NCBI RefSeq assembly: GCF_000208745.1 | Contig: NC_030851.1 | Span: forward strand, 4,873,956 to 4,937,955 | Source of the DNA: Theobroma cacao | Taxonomy: Eukaryota; Streptophyta; Magnoliopsida; Malvales; Malvaceae | Length of the DNA: 64,000 nt | Direction: 5' to 3' | Shown here: positions 61,401-64,000 of the stretch, piece by piece | Layout of the letters: every line of letters begins with the position of its first letter | Numbering within the stretch: the stretch's first letter is position 1 | Translations under genes and position numbers: made by a program | Notes under the pieces: model-generated | Databases searched by the model: none | The model's input: only the letters and a program-made list of their open reading frames with translations | What the model was told of the DNA's origin: nothing

Positions 61401-64000
61401 GCAATAACTTCTGGGTCAGGTCTACCAATGGGAAGTATGTGCTTTGAAGGGACCTGTGTTTTGTTCAATATCCAATAATATTTATTAACTTAACAATTTA
61501 AATTAGTAGGTTCATGATTAAGTAGGAAAAGGTATGAAAAAAATATTGAAATAAGTTCATTATAAACATAATAAACAAACAAAAATGAACATTATACCGT
61601 TATGAATTCAGCATAACCTCCATAAGTCATGACTGCAGCAGGAGTTCCGACTTTCAAATCACTTACAGAATCTCCAACGGCAGCAATTATTCCCACTGCC
61701 TAGAACAACAAAATAACATGAAGTCAACTAGCTATCACATGCAGTGATGATTTTACAACTAATGAACCACAGGATATCAGCATAATTGAACTATATTACC
61801 AAATTAGCATTTTAAGTTAATATTTTTCCCACACCTCAAATCCGGCATCGAATGGAAGAAGGGAACTAAGGTCTTTATTGCTGCCTTGAAAATAACGACC
61901 TGAGCTAAAGTTCACCTGTGTGTAACATGTCATTCAAGTATATACATGTAAGTAGATAGCACATAATTATACATCAAAGAGCAGTCACTGACAAATTTAT
62001 TTGAACAAAGGCAGAAAAATACTCAGCATAGTAATATTTACTAACGAACGGTAAGCTTAACCAAGAAAGAAGAAGAAAATCATGAGACTTGTTCTCTTTC
62101 ATACCTCACCCATACCCTCACTGTCTTTGTAGGAAAAGAAAGATAAACCGAATTGTTTTTGTTATTTAATAATAAATGAGGATAAACAAGCGGTTTGCTA
62201 ACCATTTTTCCTTCTTACTTTCCCAAGCTTTGATCCTTCAGATGCAAAGAACCCACAGCCACTAGTTCCAAGTAATCTGCTTTTCTCCCCTTGGCTTGAA
62301 AGTATCCCGAAATTAAGAAGGAATTCCTTTCTTTCATCCATCTCTTCTCTTTCATTTTCTTTTCAAAATGTCTACACCCACCGTACTCTCTCCAAATATA
62401 TATCCTACATTCTCAAACTCAGTTAACCCTTTTCTTTAATCCACACAATCCAAGGCTATACTCTCAAGAACATGTTAAGATGCCAAATCTCTCCTTACAA
62501 CATCTATCTACATGATTTTGGGTTATCCTCCAAGCCTCTAGACATTTCACTCTATTAAATTACTTGCTTAAAGGTGATTCCCCCATCCTTTGCTGTGCAT
62601 GTCCTAGTCATTGCCATCTAAGCTGTGCTTTCAATATTTAGTCAATTGGTGTCATCTCTACCTTCTTACATATAGCTTCATTTCTTAAACAAGAGTCTTA
62701 CACATCTCCAAATAAATTAGAAACGATGAGTGCACACAAACATTTAATTAAAAAAAGGGGAAAATAAAGGAAAAGGCAAAATTAAATTAATCATTTAAAG
62801 GATACTAAAAAGCTTACATCACTCGCGTTCACACCAGCATAAATGATTTTCAGAAGAACATGATCTGATTCAATAGGTAGTTTCAATGGAACACGTACTA
62901 TATGAGTAGCATCACGAAAATGGTGACTCAAGGTATGCACAACTCTGAAGAAGAAGAGAAAAAAGGCACCGGTAAGTAGCTGTAAGAAACCAACAGACAC
63001 ATCCTACTTTTTACAATGATTACTGGTAATTAATAGAAAAGAAAGTTGACTGGAAAATATTTATGTAAGCTTACTTCTGTGAGTTAAGAGTTTGAGATTA
63101 ATGATCAGATGTGGAAATCTTAAACAGTAGGACAAAAAATGATAAAAAACGTAATGCACTATTAGTTAATTGACCAAGGCCAAGGCCATAAGTTTGAAAT
63201 TAATAAGCAGATGTGGAAATTTTAAATAGTAGGACAAATGATGAAAAAAGTAATGTATATTAGTTAAATGCTGTAAAAGCAGTTGACACTTGACAGTAGA
63301 TAAGCTTACGTCATAAATGCCCCTCAGTATTCAGCCTGCCAAGGTAAATTTAGCAGTTCACCCTGTCTATACTTTCTATATTCCACAGACCTATCTTTCA
63401 AGATTTATTACATTTCACCTACCCATCTATTTTTATTCAAGATTTATTACACTTCACCTACCCACCTATCTTGTTCTTCCTGAATCTTTTTCTATCTTTT
63501 TACTGTTTTGCAGCTTTACTATTAGATTAGTGTAGACATCCAGAATGAGGAGGTATCAGATTTCAGGATGAACTGGAGGCAGTTGTTATAGTTTGCTGCC
63601 AATGACATTTGAGGGCAATAGAAGGAAAAGTGTTTTTACGATTTTCTTTTACACGAATGGTTCAGAATAAACATCATCTTCAGTAATTTGAGGAGTTCAC
63701 AATTTCTAAAGACAAATGGGTTACTTAAAAATGGAAGGCCTTGGTAGCTGTCTCAATTGAAGCAGATCTTGATATTCAACCTACGCCAATAATAAAAGTA
63801 ATCAAGTTCAAAAATGTCTACTAAATAAAAACTTCTAGATTCTTACATGTTATCCCAAAATTATACCTTTCTGCAACCATGCAAGAACCAAATCTAGAGG
63901 TTTTACGCTGGCCAACCCAAGAATTGTACTTAAATAACTCAAAACTGAAGCAATATGACATTTAACTTACACTTTCTCAAAACTCGGAGGAAGTTGGGTG
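58475..64000 (-). CDS. Quinone oxidoreductase / ZADH2-like MDR dehydrogenase, peroxisomal (NQR-like), 5' end outside the window
   Basis: Twelve minus-strand exons, all in phase: 63971–>64000, 62818–62944, 61835–61915, 61598–61699, 61358–61453, 61040–61114, 60491–60610, 59883–60011, 59352–59429, 58927–59013, 58628–58714, 58475–58525. They encode the last ~353 residues of a medium-chain dehydrogenase, closest in my memory to Arabidopsis NQR At1g49670 (SDR plus MDR fusion) and to animal ZADH2/prostaglandin reductase 3. Visible marks: [54 protein letters not shown], the nucleotide-binding [44 protein letters not shown], and [13 protein letters not shown]. No zinc ligands are expected in this subfamily. 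The C-terminus MAKL ends in AKL, a PTS1 peroxisomal signal; the remembered Arabidopsis protein ends SRL. The expected N-terminal SDR half lies beyond the right edge. Confidence 0.92.

Noticed and set aside
1..64000. CRISPR arrays, operons, rRNA, phage or prokaryotic defence systems
   Set aside because: The window is plant nuclear DNA; no direct-repeat/spacer array or prokaryotic gene was seen.

Overview
This window is nuclear DNA of a flowering plant, almost certainly a woody eudicot and probably a rosid. The evidence is intron-rich genes with AT-rich GT–AG introns, plant-only families (KRP cell-cycle inhibitors, B3 factors, plant carboxylesterases, a dual-targeted presequence protease) and AT-rich spacers full of small inverted-repeat elements. 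A 398-base run of N (5615–6012) shows it is a draft scaffold. I cannot name the species from sequence alone.

Layout. 0.7–10.9 kb: three carboxylesterase (CXE/GID1-like) copies. The outer two are intact and intronless (755–1714 +, 9913–10839 −). The middle one (7150–8949 +) is dead: a 2.4-kb LTR sits 56 bp before its ATG, and it has a frameshift, a 784-bp hAT-like insertion with 8-bp target duplication, and a nonsense codon. 12.5–20.9 kb: a complete 19-exon PREP1-type presequence protease (1085 codons). 20.9–31.4 kb: a 10.5-kb spacer with a SINE-like and a MULE-like element. 31.4–32.6 kb: a four-exon KRP/ICK CDK inhibitor (210 aa). 32.6–37.8 kb: spacer with MITEs. 37.8–41.9 kb: a seven-exon TMEM53/DUF829 alpha/beta-hydrolase (404 aa). 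43–57.9 kb: a tandem array of four B3-domain genes. The first is decaying and the last is the compact At3g19184-like type; the first three carry a long C-terminal module ending in a coiled coil. Between the first two lies an unrecognised, frameshifted coding relic (about 47.7–48.3 kb). 58.5 kb to the end: the 3' twelve exons of a minus-strand peroxisomal quinone oxidoreductase/ZADH2-like gene ending in the PTS1 tripeptide AKL.

The gene content (CXE cluster, PREP, KRP, B3, NQR) matches, from memory, two duplicated Arabidopsis segments: chr1 around At1g49620–At1g49670 and chr3 around At3g19150–At3g19184. The window therefore looks like a single ancestral block that Arabidopsis split between two segments.

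The genes do not form one pathway. The points most worth checking are the unrecognised relic at 47.9–48.3 kb, the B3 C-terminal module, a perfect 39-bp duplication of a PREP1 splice acceptor that could add 13 residues in frame, a decayed duplicate of PREP1 exon 18, and a GC–AG intron in the third B3 gene.
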